Positions 36,600 through 44,128 of a stretch of 64,000 nucleotides of DNA are shown piece by piece. The number at the start of each line of letters is the position of its first letter. Within the stretch, counting starts at the first letter, position 1. The stretch lies in the NCBI GenBank assembly GCA_958296115.1, contig OY282442.1:2772943-2836942 (forward strand), given 5' to 3'. The DNA comes from an uncultured Dehalococcoidia bacterium. GTDB lineage: Bacteria > Chloroflexota > Dehalococcoidia > Lucifugimonadales > CAJWER01. The notes under the pieces are model-generated. The model was not told the DNA's origin, made no database searches, and saw nothing but the letters and a program-made list of their open reading frames with translations. A program made the position numbers and the translations under genes.

Positions 36600-36605
36600 T
36601 ATAAT
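36600..36605 (+). promoter_or_regulatory. -10 element for the pyruvate carboxyltransferase gene
   Basis: TATAAT ends 13 bases before the ATG at 36619. The transcript would have a leader of only a few bases. No clear -35. AGGGAAC between the two could act as a weak ribosome site only if transcription starts unusually close to the -10. Confidence 0.45.
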
Positions 36606-36618
36606 CTCCTAGGGAACA

Positions 36619-38433
36619 ATGCCGAAAATCAAGATAACCGACACCACGTTCAGGGACGCCCATCAGAGCTTGATGGCGACGCGCCTCCGCACGGAGGACA
36701 TGCTGCCCATCGCCGAGAGGATGGACTCGGTCGGCTTCCACTCGATGGAGGTCTGGGGCGGAGCGACGTTCGACGCGGCCACCCGCTTCCTCGCGGAGGA
36801 CCCGTGGGAGCGGCTCCGCGCCTTCAAGAAGCTGATGCCGCGCACCCCCCTGCAGATGTTGCTGCGCGGCCAGTCCCTGGTGGGCTACCGCAACTACGCC
36901 GACGACTTCGTGGATGCGTTCGTGCAGCGCTCCGCCGAGGCCGGGATAGACGTGTTCCGTGTGTTCGACGCCTTGAACGACGAGCGCAACCTCTCCCGTT
37001 CGGCGGCCGCGGTCAAGCGGGCAGGCAAGCATCTCCAGATGACCATCTGCTACTCCGTCACCGAGGAAGGACGGCTCGGCGGGCCAATCTACGACCTCGA
37101 CTACTACCTGGACAGGGCAAGAGTATTCCGCGGCATGGACGCCGACAGCGTCTGCGTCAAGGACATGGCCGGCCTGCTCGCGCCCTACGACTCCTACACG
37201 CTGATAAGCGCCCTCAAAGACGCCCTGGACGTGCCAGTGCAGCTTCACACCCACTACACGAGCGGCATGGCGTCCATGTCGTGCCTCAAGGCCATCGAAG
37301 CGGGCGTGGACGTTGTGGACGCTTGCCTTGCGCCCCTGGCGCTGCGAACCTCTCAGCCCGCGGTGGAGCCGCTGATAATGTCGCTTGCGGGCAGCGAGAT
37401 GGACGCGGGCCTAGACCTGGAAAAGCTGCTGGAGATGGGGGATTACCTGGAATCCGTACTGCCCAAGTACCGAGAGCACCTGGAGACGCCCAGGACGGCG
37501 GTTATTGACGCGCGGGTGCTGAGCCACCAGATACCCGGCGGGATGGTCAGCAACCTGACGTCGCAGTTGCGGCAGATGGACGCCCTGGACAGGCTGCCGG
37601 AGGTGTTGGCGGAGATACCCCGCGCGCGCAAGGAGATGGGCTACCCTCCCCTCGTTACACCCATGAGCCAGATGGTCGGCACGCAATCGGTTAGCAACGT
37701 GCTCGTGGGCCGATACAAGATGGTGAGCGACGAGATCAAGGACTACGTGTCGGGGCTGTACGGACGCGCCCCCTCGCCGATTGATCCAGATGTCGCCGCC
37801 GCAATTTTGGACGACGACGCCCAGCCCGCGACGGGCCGGCCGGCCGACCTGATAGAGCCAGAGCTCGATAAGGCCCGCGAGGCCGTCCGCGAGATTTCAA
37901 CCGACATGAACGACGCGCTCACCTACGGCCTATACCCGGCAACCGGGATGAAGTTCCTACGCATCAAGTACGGACTGGACCCCATGCCGGACGACATGAA
38001 GCCGAAGACGCTGGAAGAGGCGCAGGCCGAGCGTCAGACGCCCGCGGCGAGCGTGGCCGCAGAGTCCGGACCGCCCCCGGAGAAGAGCGAGAACGCGCGG
38101 GCCTACAACGTACACGTCGGCGGGCAGTACTTCCGCATCGAAGTAGATCTGGCGGACGACGAAGAAGATGACGCATCCCAGGACGCCAACGTAGCGTTGG
38201 GGCCGGCCGCGGAGGACGTCATCCTAGCCGCCCCGATGCCCGGCGTGGTAGCGCGCTATACCGCGCAGGTTGGGGAAACGATTGGCGCGGGAGATACCAT
38301 CGTGACGCTGGAAGCGATGAAGATGGAAAACTCTCTGCCAGCGCCCGTCTCGGGCGAAATCAAAGACTTCCCAACTGCCATAGGATCGACCGTCAAGAAG
38401 GGCGACCCCCTGGCAATCATCAGCCCAAGATAG
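36619..38433 (+). CDS. Pyruvate carboxylase subunit B / oxaloacetate decarboxylase alpha-like with biotinyl domain
   Basis: A 604-residue protein in three parts: an HMGL-like TIM barrel (ITDTTFRDAHQSLMATRLRTEDM, EVWGGATFDAATRFL, VFRVFDALND, VCVKDMAGLL, VQLHTHYTSGMA), a conserved carboxylase domain to about 470, and a C-terminal biotinyl domain with EAMKMEN, where K568 should be biotinylated. The HTH metal site is intact. It probably carboxylates pyruvate with a separate biotin carboxylase subunit, giving oxaloacetate for the icd/mdh genes that follow 2-4 kb downstream, or works as oxaloacetate decarboxylase. Confidence 0.92.
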   Translation: MPKIKITDTTFRDAHQSLMATRLRTEDMLPIAERMDSVGFHSMEVWGGATFDAATRFLAEDPWERLRAFKKLMPRTPLQMLLRGQSLVGYRNYADDFVDAFVQRSAEAGIDVFRVFDALNDERNLSRSAAAVKRAGKHLQMTICYSVTEEGRLGGPIYDLDYYLDRARVFRGMDADSVCVKDMAGLLAPYDSYTLISALKDALDVPVQLHTHYTSGMASMSCLKAIEAGVDVVDACLAPLALRTSQPAVEPLIMSLAGSEMDAGLDLEKLLEMGDYLESVLPKYREHLETPRTAVIDARVLSHQIPGGMVSNLTSQLRQMDALDRLPEVLAEIPRARKEMGYPPLVTPMSQMVGTQSVSNVLVGRYKMVSDEIKDYVSGLYGRAPSPIDPDVAAAILDDDAQPATGRPADLIEPELDKAREAVREISTDMNDALTYGLYPATGMKFLRIKYGLDPMPDDMKPKTLEEAQAERQTPAASVAAESGPPPEKSENARAYNVHVGGQYFRIEVDLADDEEDDASQDANVALGPAAEDVILAAPMPGVVARYTAQVGETIGAGDTIVTLEAMKMENSLPAPVSGEIKDFPTAIGSTVKKGDPLAIISPR

Positions 38434-38442
38434 GGAAAGTAA

Positions 38443-38511
38443 ATGTCCAAGTTAGCAGAGAAATCTTGCGGAGAATTGACATACGCTAGGGACATCATAC
38501 ATGGCATATAG
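38443..38511 (+). CDS. Possible 22-residue leader ORF upstream of the DNA methyltransferase
   Basis: A short frame starts at an ATG seven bases after AGGGAA and reads MSKLAEKSCGELTYARDIIHGI, ending at a TAG that overlaps the methyltransferase start by 11 bases. The ribosome site here is better than that of the methyltransferase itself, so it may couple translation or be a remnant. It has no recognisable homologue by eye. Confidence 0.3.
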   Translation: MSKLAEKSCGELTYARDIIHGI

Positions 38512-40024
38512 AGTAGAAGAATACTCGGAAACTGTAGGTGAAGCTCACCGCAAGGTTTTCGGGCAGTTCTTTACGCCACCGGGAGTCGCAAGATTCATGG
38601 TTCGTTGGGTCCTGGGATCCGGCAATGCAGCCGTCCATGACCCTGCATTTGGGCTGGGGGCATTTCATAGCGCTGCGGCTAACGAGGACGAAGTTGCATT
38701 CACCGGGAGTGAAGTTGACCAGGATATCCTCGATTACTGGCGCAGCTCTTCTCCTTCCAGCGACATGGTTAACGTGCGCCACGAAGATTATCTGCTTGCC
38801 TGGGGGCGCAGATTCGGGAACATCGTATGCAATCCTCCATACATGCGGTTCCAGATATTCCTGAACAGGGATGTCGTGTCCCAAGAGTTCGAGCGGCGGT
38901 TGGGAATCAGGCTGCTGGGGTACATGAACACGGCGTCCGCGTTCTTGCTCAAGTCCTTGTACGAACTCGGGGAATCCGGACGGCTTGCTTACGTCATGCC
39001 ACTTGAATTCTTGAACACAGGTTACGGAACTCTAGTCAAGAAGCGGCTAATCGAAGAATCGCACCTGGCCGCAGTCATTAGCTTGCGCTGTGAGAGGGAT
39101 GTCTTCCCCGATGCGATAACATCCGTTGGGATTATATTGTATGATTCCGCCGCAGAGTTCTCTCACGTGAGATTCTACACAGTGGAGTCCATAGGAACCT
39201 TGGATTCCCTGTTCGAGAGCGAGCCGGCAGTGGAAATCCCCTACGCCAAGCTTATTCCGGAGAACAAGTGGCTTCCACACTTCAATAACGACTCGGCGGC
39301 AGTCAACATCAACAAGACGGTTCCCTTGGAGCGTTACGGCCATTTCAGCAGGGGGATTGCCACCGGGGCGAACGAGTTCTTCGCGCTCCGACCCTCGGAG
39401 GCAAGCAACATCGGGTTGACGGATACGGAGGTCGCGCCGATTATCGCCAAGAGCGCTCAGGTGCGGACTCCTTTCTTCACGAACAACGATTACGACGAGC
39501 TCGTGGAGCGCGACGAGCCGGTTCTGCTATTCAGCGCGAACGGCGCTCTCTCGCCTGCGGCCAGAGCGTACGTACTCACTGGCGAGACCAAGGGGTTCGA
39601 CCAACGATTCCTCACCAAGAGTCGCTATCCCTGGCACAAGACCGAAAAACGCGCCCCATCTCCCCTGTTGCTTGGCGTATTCTCAAGGGGCGGATACAAG
39701 ATAATACGCAATACGTCCAGGGCGTCGAACCTGACGTGCTACCATGGATTCCAGCCCAACCTGTACGGGCTTGGGTACGTCGATCATCTGTTCCTGTATC
39801 TTTGCTCTGCCACGGGGCGCGAGATAGTGTCGCTGTCTGCCAGGCGGTACGGGGACGGACTGGACAAGTTCGAGCCGAACGACCTGAACGCCGCCCTAGC
39901 GCCGGCTCCGGACGTATTCGACGCCATTCCGACTGACCAGGTCGACAGCGCGATCGAGAGCCTGCGAGAAACGGGATCGGCTCCGGGCTGCGTCGAATCC
40001 TGGTTCGAAAACTTGAAGAGGTAG
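38501..40024 (+). CDS. N6-adenine DNA methyltransferase (Eco57I/TaqI-like), apparently orphan
   Basis: A 507-residue methyltransferase. Motif X is GQFFTP (21-26), motif I DPAFGLGAF (47-55) and the catalytic motif IV NPPY (110-113). The rest of the N-terminal half is the methylase fold (NTASAFLLKSLYELGESGRLAYVMPLEFL), and the C-terminal half (from about 270, RYGHFSRGIATGANEFFAL) looks like a TaqI/Eco57I-type target recognition domain. It is less GC-rich than its flanks, suggesting transfer. No restriction endonuclease gene is adjacent: icd follows 38 bases later. It may be solitary or a remnant of a restriction-modification system. Confidence 0.87.
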   Translation: MAYRVEEYSETVGEAHRKVFGQFFTPPGVARFMVRWVLGSGNAAVHDPAFGLGAFHSAAANEDEVAFTGSEVDQDILDYWRSSSPSSDMVNVRHEDYLLAWGRRFGNIVCNPPYMRFQIFLNRDVVSQEFERRLGIRLLGYMNTASAFLLKSLYELGESGRLAYVMPLEFLNTGYGTLVKKRLIEESHLAAVISLRCERDVFPDAITSVGIILYDSAAEFSHVRFYTVESIGTLDSLFESEPAVEIPYAKLIPENKWLPHFNNDSAAVNINKTVPLERYGHFSRGIATGANEFFALRPSEASNIGLTDTEVAPIIAKSAQVRTPFFTNNDYDELVERDEPVLLFSANGALSPAARAYVLTGETKGFDQRFLTKSRYPWHKTEKRAPSPLLLGVFSRGGYKIIRNTSRASNLTCYHGFQPNLYGLGYVDHLFLYLCSATGREIVSLSARRYGDGLDKFEPNDLNAALAPAPDVFDAIPTDQVDSAIESLRETGSAPGCVESWFENLKR

Positions 40025-40062
40025 AGTTTTATGATAGACACACAACCGGAGGGACTGAGGAC

Positions 40063-41271
40063 TTGACCAACGAACAGACCATAGCGCGTGCAAAACAGCA
40101 TTTCGGAGAAGTCGTGGCGGAGCAGCTTGCCCGTGTGGAAAGACTGCGCCGCGAGGGTGACTGGATCGACTACTCGGCGGTGTCGCCCATCGTCATCGGC
40201 ATGATTGGCGGCGACGGCATCGGGCCCACCATCGGGGACGCGACGCAAAAGGTCCTCGAGCATCTGCTGGCGGACGAGGCCTCCAGCGGCAGGGTCGAGT
40301 TCAGGACTATCGAGGGGCTGACCATCGAGAACCGGGCCGCGAAGATGCAGTCGATACCGGACGACGTGCTGGAGGCTATCAAGGGTTGCCACGTCACGCT
40401 GAAAGGCCCGACGCATACCCCAGAGAAGGGCGACGGCTGGCCCAATATCGAGAGCGCGAACGTGTCCATGCGCAAGGAACTCGACCTGTTCGCCAACGTC
40501 CGGCCCGTCCGAATCCCGAAGGAGGGAATCGACTGGACCTTCTTCCGCGAGAACACGGAGGACATCTACGCTGTCGGCAGCCAGGGGATCAACGTCACGC
40601 AGGACCTCGCCATCGACTTCAGGGTAATCACGACTCCCGGCTCGGAGCGGATACTCGACGCGGCCTTCTCTCACGCCGCGCGCGCCGGGAAGCGCCGAGT
40701 GACCGTCGTCACCAAGGCGAACATCGTCAAGACGACCGACGGCAAGTTCCTAGACGTCGCCAAGAAGGTCTCGGAGCGCTACCCGGACATCGAGTGGGAC
40801 GCTTGGTACATAGACATCATGACCGCGAAGCTGCTGGACGTGAAGCGCCGCGGCGAGTTCGAGGTGCTGGCGCTGCCCAACCTGTACGGCGACATCCTCA
40901 CGGACGAGGCCGCGGAGATACAGGGCGGGGTCGGCACCGCTGGCAGCGCCAACATCGGCAAGCGGCACGCCATGTTCGAGGCGATACACGGCAGCGCTCC
41001 CCGAATGGTGATGGAGAACCGCGCCCAGTACGCCGACCCCAGCTCCCTGCTCCGCGCAGGGGCGATGATGTTGGAGCACGTCGGGTTCAACGAGACCGGC
41101 GCGCGGCTCCACAAGGCGATTGACGTCTGCGGCATGTACGAGCGGAAGCTCCGGATGACCGGGCGAAGCACAGGCGCCCCGTCCGATGAGTTCGGCCAGT
41201 ACGTCATGGACACGGTGGAGGACCCCGCGCTGGACTCCAAGTGGCAGTCCTACGTCGAGGCGGCGGGCTGA
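40063..41271 (+). CDS. icd: Isocitrate dehydrogenase
   Basis: A 402-residue decarboxylating dehydrogenase, starting at a TTG preceded by GGAGGGACTGAGGAC. GMIGGDGIGPTI near the N-terminus, NVSMRKELDLFANVRPVRIP (substrate serine and arginines), FFRENTEDIYA, VTKANIVKTTDGKFLDV, NLYGDILTDEAAEIQGGVGTAGSAN and EAIHGSAPR are the family motifs. It oxidises isocitrate to 2-oxoglutarate. NAD versus NADP use cannot be fixed by eye. With mdh it forms a TCA-cycle operon (two and a half genes, one base between the stop and the next start). Confidence 0.93.
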   Translation: MTNEQTIARAKQHFGEVVAEQLARVERLRREGDWIDYSAVSPIVIGMIGGDGIGPTIGDATQKVLEHLLADEASSGRVEFRTIEGLTIENRAAKMQSIPDDVLEAIKGCHVTLKGPTHTPEKGDGWPNIESANVSMRKELDLFANVRPVRIPKEGIDWTFFRENTEDIYAVGSQGINVTQDLAIDFRVITTPGSERILDAAFSHAARAGKRRVTVVTKANIVKTTDGKFLDVAKKVSERYPDIEWDAWYIDIMTAKLLDVKRRGEFEVLALPNLYGDILTDEAAEIQGGVGTAGSANIGKRHAMFEAIHGSAPRMVMENRAQYADPSSLLRAGAMMLEHVGFNETGARLHKAIDVCGMYERKLRMTGRSTGAPSDEFGQYVMDTVEDPALDSKWQSYVEAAG

Positions 41272-41272
41272 T

Positions 41273-41596
41273 ATGAAGGTCTCGGCAGAGCACGGCTCCA
41301 CGAGGCAGGAAGCCCGGGAGACCATCGACAGGGAGATGCCCCTTCTCTTGCAGCGGTTCGGCGGGCGGGTCTCGAACGTCAGCCGCGCATGGCGAGGCGA
41401 CACGCTGGAGTTCTCGTTCAGGGCCGTCGGCTCCAGCTTCGAGGGGTCGCTCCAAGTAACCGACAGGTGCGTAACGGTCGAGGTGGGGATACCGCTCATG
41501 TTCCGCATGTTCCAAGGAAGGATCGAGGACGAGGCCCGTACTTGGTGCGGCCAAGTGTTCGGGCGCCATAGTCAGCCAGATAAGGGGAAAGCGTAG
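41273..41596 (+). CDS. Small protein, polyhydroxyalkanoic acid system-like family
   Basis: Start at the ATG at 41273, one base after the icd stop; the longer open frame upstream lies inside icd. The 107 residues MKVSAEHGSTRQEARETIDREM, LLLQRFGGRVSNVSRAWRGD and FEGSLQVTDRCVTVEVGIP match the pattern of the small polyhydroxyalkanoic acid system (PHA_gran_rgn) proteins. Its 3' end meets mdh directly. Function unknown; no PHA synthase is seen here. Confidence 0.65.
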   Translation: MKVSAEHGSTRQEARETIDREMPLLLQRFGGRVSNVSRAWRGDTLEFSFRAVGSSFEGSLQVTDRCVTVEVGIPLMFRMFQGRIEDEARTWCGQVFGRHSQPDKGKA

Positions 41597-42529
41597 ATGC
41601 GAAGCAAGGTAACGGTAGTAGGCGCGGGAAACGTCGGGGCGACGACGGCGCAGCGCATATTCGAAAGGGGCTGCGCGGACGTTGCGCTGGTGGACATCGT
41701 GGAGGGGCTGCCCCAAGGCAAAGCCCTAGACATGCTGGAATCAGGCCCCGTCGTGGGGTCGGACGCGAGGGTCGTTGGCAGCAACGGCTACGAAGAGACG
41801 GCAGGCTCTGACATCGTGGTCATAACCTCGGGCATAGCCCGCAAGCCGGGCATGTCCCGCGACGACCTCCTGCTGACGAACATGAAGATAGTAACGAGCG
41901 TGGTCCAAGAGGTCGTCAAATACTCGCCAGGCTGCATCCTGATGCCTGTTACTAACCCGCTCGACGCGATGGCCCAGCGCGCCTTCCAAGTGAGCGGCTT
42001 TCCGAAGAACCGGGTCGTCGGCATGGCGGGCATCCTCGACACCGCCCGCTTCAGGACGTTCCTCGCCGAAGAGCTGGACGTGTCGGTCGAGTCGACCGCC
42101 GCCTACGTCCTCGGCGGCCACGGCGATACGATGGTGCCCGTAGTGGGCAGTACCACGGTGGGCGGTCGGCCGATCGCCGACCTGCTCTCGCCAAGCCGCC
42201 TCGCAGAGATAGTGAAGCGCACGCAGGACGGCGGAGCGGAGATAGTCGGCCTGCTCAAGACCGGCAGCGCCTACTACGCGCCCTCCGCCGCCGTTGCCCA
42301 GATGGTCGAGTCCATCCTGTTCGACAAGAAGCAAATACTCCCCTGCACCGCCTACCTCGAAGGCGAGTACGGCATACACGGCCTGTTCGTAGGCGTCCCC
42401 GTCAAGCTGGGCGCCAACGGCATCGAGGAGGTCATCGAGTTCGACCTAACGGACGAAGAGTCCGCCGCCCTCCAGCGCTCCGCCGCCGCAGTGCGCGAAT
42501 TGGTCGACGTAATGGCCGCCGCTGGGTAA
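41597..42529 (+). CDS. mdh: Malate dehydrogenase (LDH-like type)
   Basis: A 310-residue protein with the NAD motif [13 protein letters not shown], the acid [26 protein letters not shown] (substrate loop with arginine), [23 protein letters not shown] and the catalytic histidine GGHGDTMVP. The arginine in the loop and the length fit malate rather than lactate dehydrogenase. It ends a central-carbon run with icd and the carboxylases. Confidence 0.94.
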   Translation: MRSKVTVVGAGNVGATTAQRIFERGCADVALVDIVEGLPQGKALDMLESGPVVGSDARVVGSNGYEETAGSDIVVITSGIARKPGMSRDDLLLTNMKIVTSVVQEVVKYSPGCILMPVTNPLDAMAQRAFQVSGFPKNRVVGMAGILDTARFRTFLAEELDVSVESTAAYVLGGHGDTMVPVVGSTTVGGRPIADLLSPSRLAEIVKRTQDGGAEIVGLLKTGSAYYAPSAAVAQMVESILFDKKQILPCTAYLEGEYGIHGLFVGVPVKLGANGIEEVIEFDLTDEESAALQRSAAAVRELVDVMAAAG

Positions 42530-42589
42530 CTGTTCAGAGTTGGTGAGAGACGGAGTGTTCTGCGGCATTCAAGGAGGGGATTGGCGCCT

Positions 42590-42601
42590 CTGGCGCGCCA
42601 G
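42590..42601. promoter_or_regulatory. Perfect palindrome upstream of the XRE-type regulator
   Basis: CTGGCGCGCCAG is a perfect 12-base palindrome 26 bases before the regulator start codon, in the only gap upstream of that gene. Its half CTGGCGC also occurs in both direct repeats that precede the viperin gene. This suggests an operator, but the half is short and GC-rich. Confidence 0.35.
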
Positions 42602-42627
42602 GCTCCAAATAAGGAGGGACTGATCGA

Positions 42628-42963
42628 ATGAGCGGACACCACCCATTCAATGAACTGACCAAAGACTTCGCGCCGGAGCGCCGCCGACGCATCGCGGGCA
42701 TGAAGACCGAGTTGCTCGTCGACATGCCCTTGCACGAGTTGTGCCGGGCGCGGGCGCTCACCCAGCAGGACCTGGCCGGGGCCCTGCGGGTGAATCAGCC
42801 CGCCGTCGCCAAGATGGAGCGGCGGACGGACATGTACGTCTCCAGTCTTCGCTCGTATATCGAGGCGGTGGGAGGACGGCTCAAGATCGTCGCCGAGTTT
42901 CCGGAGGGCGAGGTCGCCATCACCAACTTCTCCGAACTCGGGGAGAGCAAAGACGCCCCATAG
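42628..42963 (+). CDS. XRE/HigA-like helix-turn-helix regulator (orphan antitoxin type)
   Basis: A 111-residue protein with a helix-turn-helix at about 44-66 (LTQQDLAGALRVNQPAVAKMER), a basic N-terminal stretch (PERRRRIAGMKTELL) and the C-terminal VGGRLKIVAEFPEGEVAITNF, which is typical of antitoxins paired with RelE-like or Gp49-like toxins. No toxin gene is next to it: mdh lies upstream. GGAGGG nine bases before the ATG supports the start. It ends seven bases before the first of two 36-base repeats that lead to the viperin promoter, so it may control that gene. Confidence 0.85.
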   Translation: MSGHHPFNELTKDFAPERRRRIAGMKTELLVDMPLHELCRARALTQQDLAGALRVNQPAVAKMERRTDMYVSSLRSYIEAVGGRLKIVAEFPEGEVAITNFSELGESKDAP

Positions 42964-42970
42964 CGACGCC

Positions 42971-43006
42971 TTCACCGCAGCGCGGTATAACTGGCGCTAT
43001 TGTGCG
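42971..43006 (+). repeat. 36-base direct repeat, copy 1
   Basis: Begins TTCACCGCAGCGCGG and ends ATTGTGCG. It is the same as copy 2 at 43042 except for three substitutions, and contains a short inverted pair AGCGC/GCGCT. It lies between the XRE regulator and the viperin gene. Confidence 0.85.
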
Positions 43007-43041
43007 TAGGCTACATCGTCCTTCGTGTTCGCAGTCCTCTA

Positions 43042-43077
43042 TTCACCGCAGCGTGGCATAACTGGCGCTATTGCGCG
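43042..43077 (+). repeat. 36-base direct repeat, copy 2 (overlaps a -35 region)
   Basis: Begins TTCACCGCAGCGTGG and ends ATTGCGCG, 71 bases after copy 1. The repeat ends within TTGCGC, the hexamer 16 bases upstream of a TATAAT. A protein bound here would lie on the viperin promoter, so an operator role is likely. Confidence 0.85.
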
Positions 43078-43098
43078 GGGGCGGTTTCTTGGTATAAT
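43071..43098 (+). promoter_or_regulatory. Promoter of the viperin gene
   Basis: A TATAAT at 43093-43098 with a partial -35, TTGCGC at 43071-43076, spaced 16 bases. The -35 lies inside repeat copy 2. Transcription would start near 43105, immediately at the hairpin described separately, giving a leader of about 118 bases to the chosen start codon. Confidence 0.6.
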
Positions 43099-43105
43099 GG
43101 AATTG

Positions 43106-43120
43106 CGGGCACAATGCCCG
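43106..43120 (+). promoter_or_regulatory. Hairpin at the predicted transcript start
   Basis: CGGGCA, CAA, TGCCCG: a perfect 6-bp stem with a three-base loop, seven bases after the -10. It could be a 5' mRNA hairpin or an inverted operator at the start point. Confidence 0.45.
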
Positions 43121-43222
43121 ACTCTACATAAATAGACCCTAGCCTGCTACAGCGGTTCTATATGGGAGCCGCGAATGTCTTTCACCGAGACTGGCTGCGT
43201 TGCATGGGTCGGAGGTGAAGTA

Positions 43223-44095
43223 ATGAAGGAGCGGCGCTCCGCCCTCGTAGTCCCTGTCCCCACCGTCAATTACCACGTTCTGAGGCAGTGCAACATGCGC
43301 TGCGGCTTCTGCTTCGCTACGTACACCGACATCGCGTTCGCAGAGCAGCTTGACGAAGCATCCACCCTCAGTCTGGTCGACCGGTTGGCCGAGGCTGGAG
43401 CCGAGAAGATCAACTTTGCGGGCGGCGAGCCTATGCTGCTTCGCTGGATCCCCACCCTGATTCGCCGTGCCAAGGACTGCGGGCTTGACACGTCCATCGT
43501 GACCAACGGCTCCAGGATTGACGACGCTTGGCTGGACGACCTCGCCTGCTCACTCGACATCATCGCCCTCAGCATCGACAGCGTTGATCTCGATACCCTA
43601 CGGAAGATTGGCCGCGCCGTTCCGAATAGGCCGCCGATGAGCGAGAGCGATTATCTGCGTATGGGAGCCGCCATAAAGCGGCGGGGCATCCGCCTCAAAG
43701 TCAACACAGTGGTCAACCGCCATAATCGCCATGAGGACTTCCGTCAGTTCATCGAGGCGATCGCGCCAGAGCGCTGGAAGATATTCCAAGCGCTGCCGGT
43801 GGAGGGGCAGAACCACGAGCGCATCAACGAGTTCATGGTCACCCCGGATGAGTTCCAGGGATACGTGGATAGGAACCGGTCGGTGGAGCGGGACGGCGTC
43901 AGTGTCGTGCCCGAGGATAACGAGATGATGACGGGCAGCTACCTGATGGTTGACCCGTTGGGCCGTTTCTTTGACAATACGCGGGGGCGGCACGCTTACA
44001 GCAGGTCGATTCTCGAAATCGGCGTGGCCCAGGCCCTGAAGGACGTCAAGGTCTACCCGGGGCGCTTCGAGGAGAGGGGCGGGCGTTACAAGTAG
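43223..44095 (+). CDS. Prokaryotic viperin homologue (radical SAM nucleotide dehydratase)
   Basis: Start taken at the ATG at 43223 because GGAGGTG precedes it by five bases; an upstream ATG at 43175 would add 16 residues. The 290 residues match viperin along the length: CNMRCGFCFATYTD with C23, C27 and C30 for the 4Fe-4S cluster, EKINFAGGEP (GGEP at 67-70), SIVTNGS, LDIIALSIDS, IGR (R131), LKVNTVVNRHN (K159, N161), RWKIFQALPVEGQN, EDNEMMTGSYLMVD and terminal RGGRYK. Viperins convert CTP, GTP or UTP to 3'-deoxy-3',4'-didehydro forms that stop viral polymerases. No nucleotide kinase lies next door. An epimerase gene follows 33 bases later. Confidence 0.93.
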   Translation: MKERRSALVVPVPTVNYHVLRQCNMRCGFCFATYTDIAFAEQLDEASTLSLVDRLAEAGAEKINFAGGEPMLLRWIPTLIRRAKDCGLDTSIVTNGSRIDDAWLDDLACSLDIIALSIDSVDLDTLRKIGRAVPNRPPMSESDYLRMGAAIKRRGIRLKVNTVVNRHNRHEDFRQFIEAIAPERWKIFQALPVEGQNHERINEFMVTPDEFQGYVDRNRSVERDGVSVVPEDNEMMTGSYLMVDPLGRFFDNTRGRHAYSRSILEIGVAQALKDVKVYPGRFEERGGRYK

Positions 44096-44128
44096 TGCGC
44101 TTGCCGGCTGCGCTTGACGAATGTCTTG

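Noticed and set aside
42971-43077. Two 36-base repeats with a 35-base spacer look like a minimal CRISPR array.
   Set aside because: Only two copies with three mismatches, no third repeat, no leader and no cas genes. A promoter hexamer lies inside copy 2. An operator pair explains it better.
43175-43222. Longer viperin start at 43175.
   Set aside because: The ATG at 43223 has an excellent GGAGGTG and gives the normal short N-terminus; the extra 16 residues match nothing in the family.
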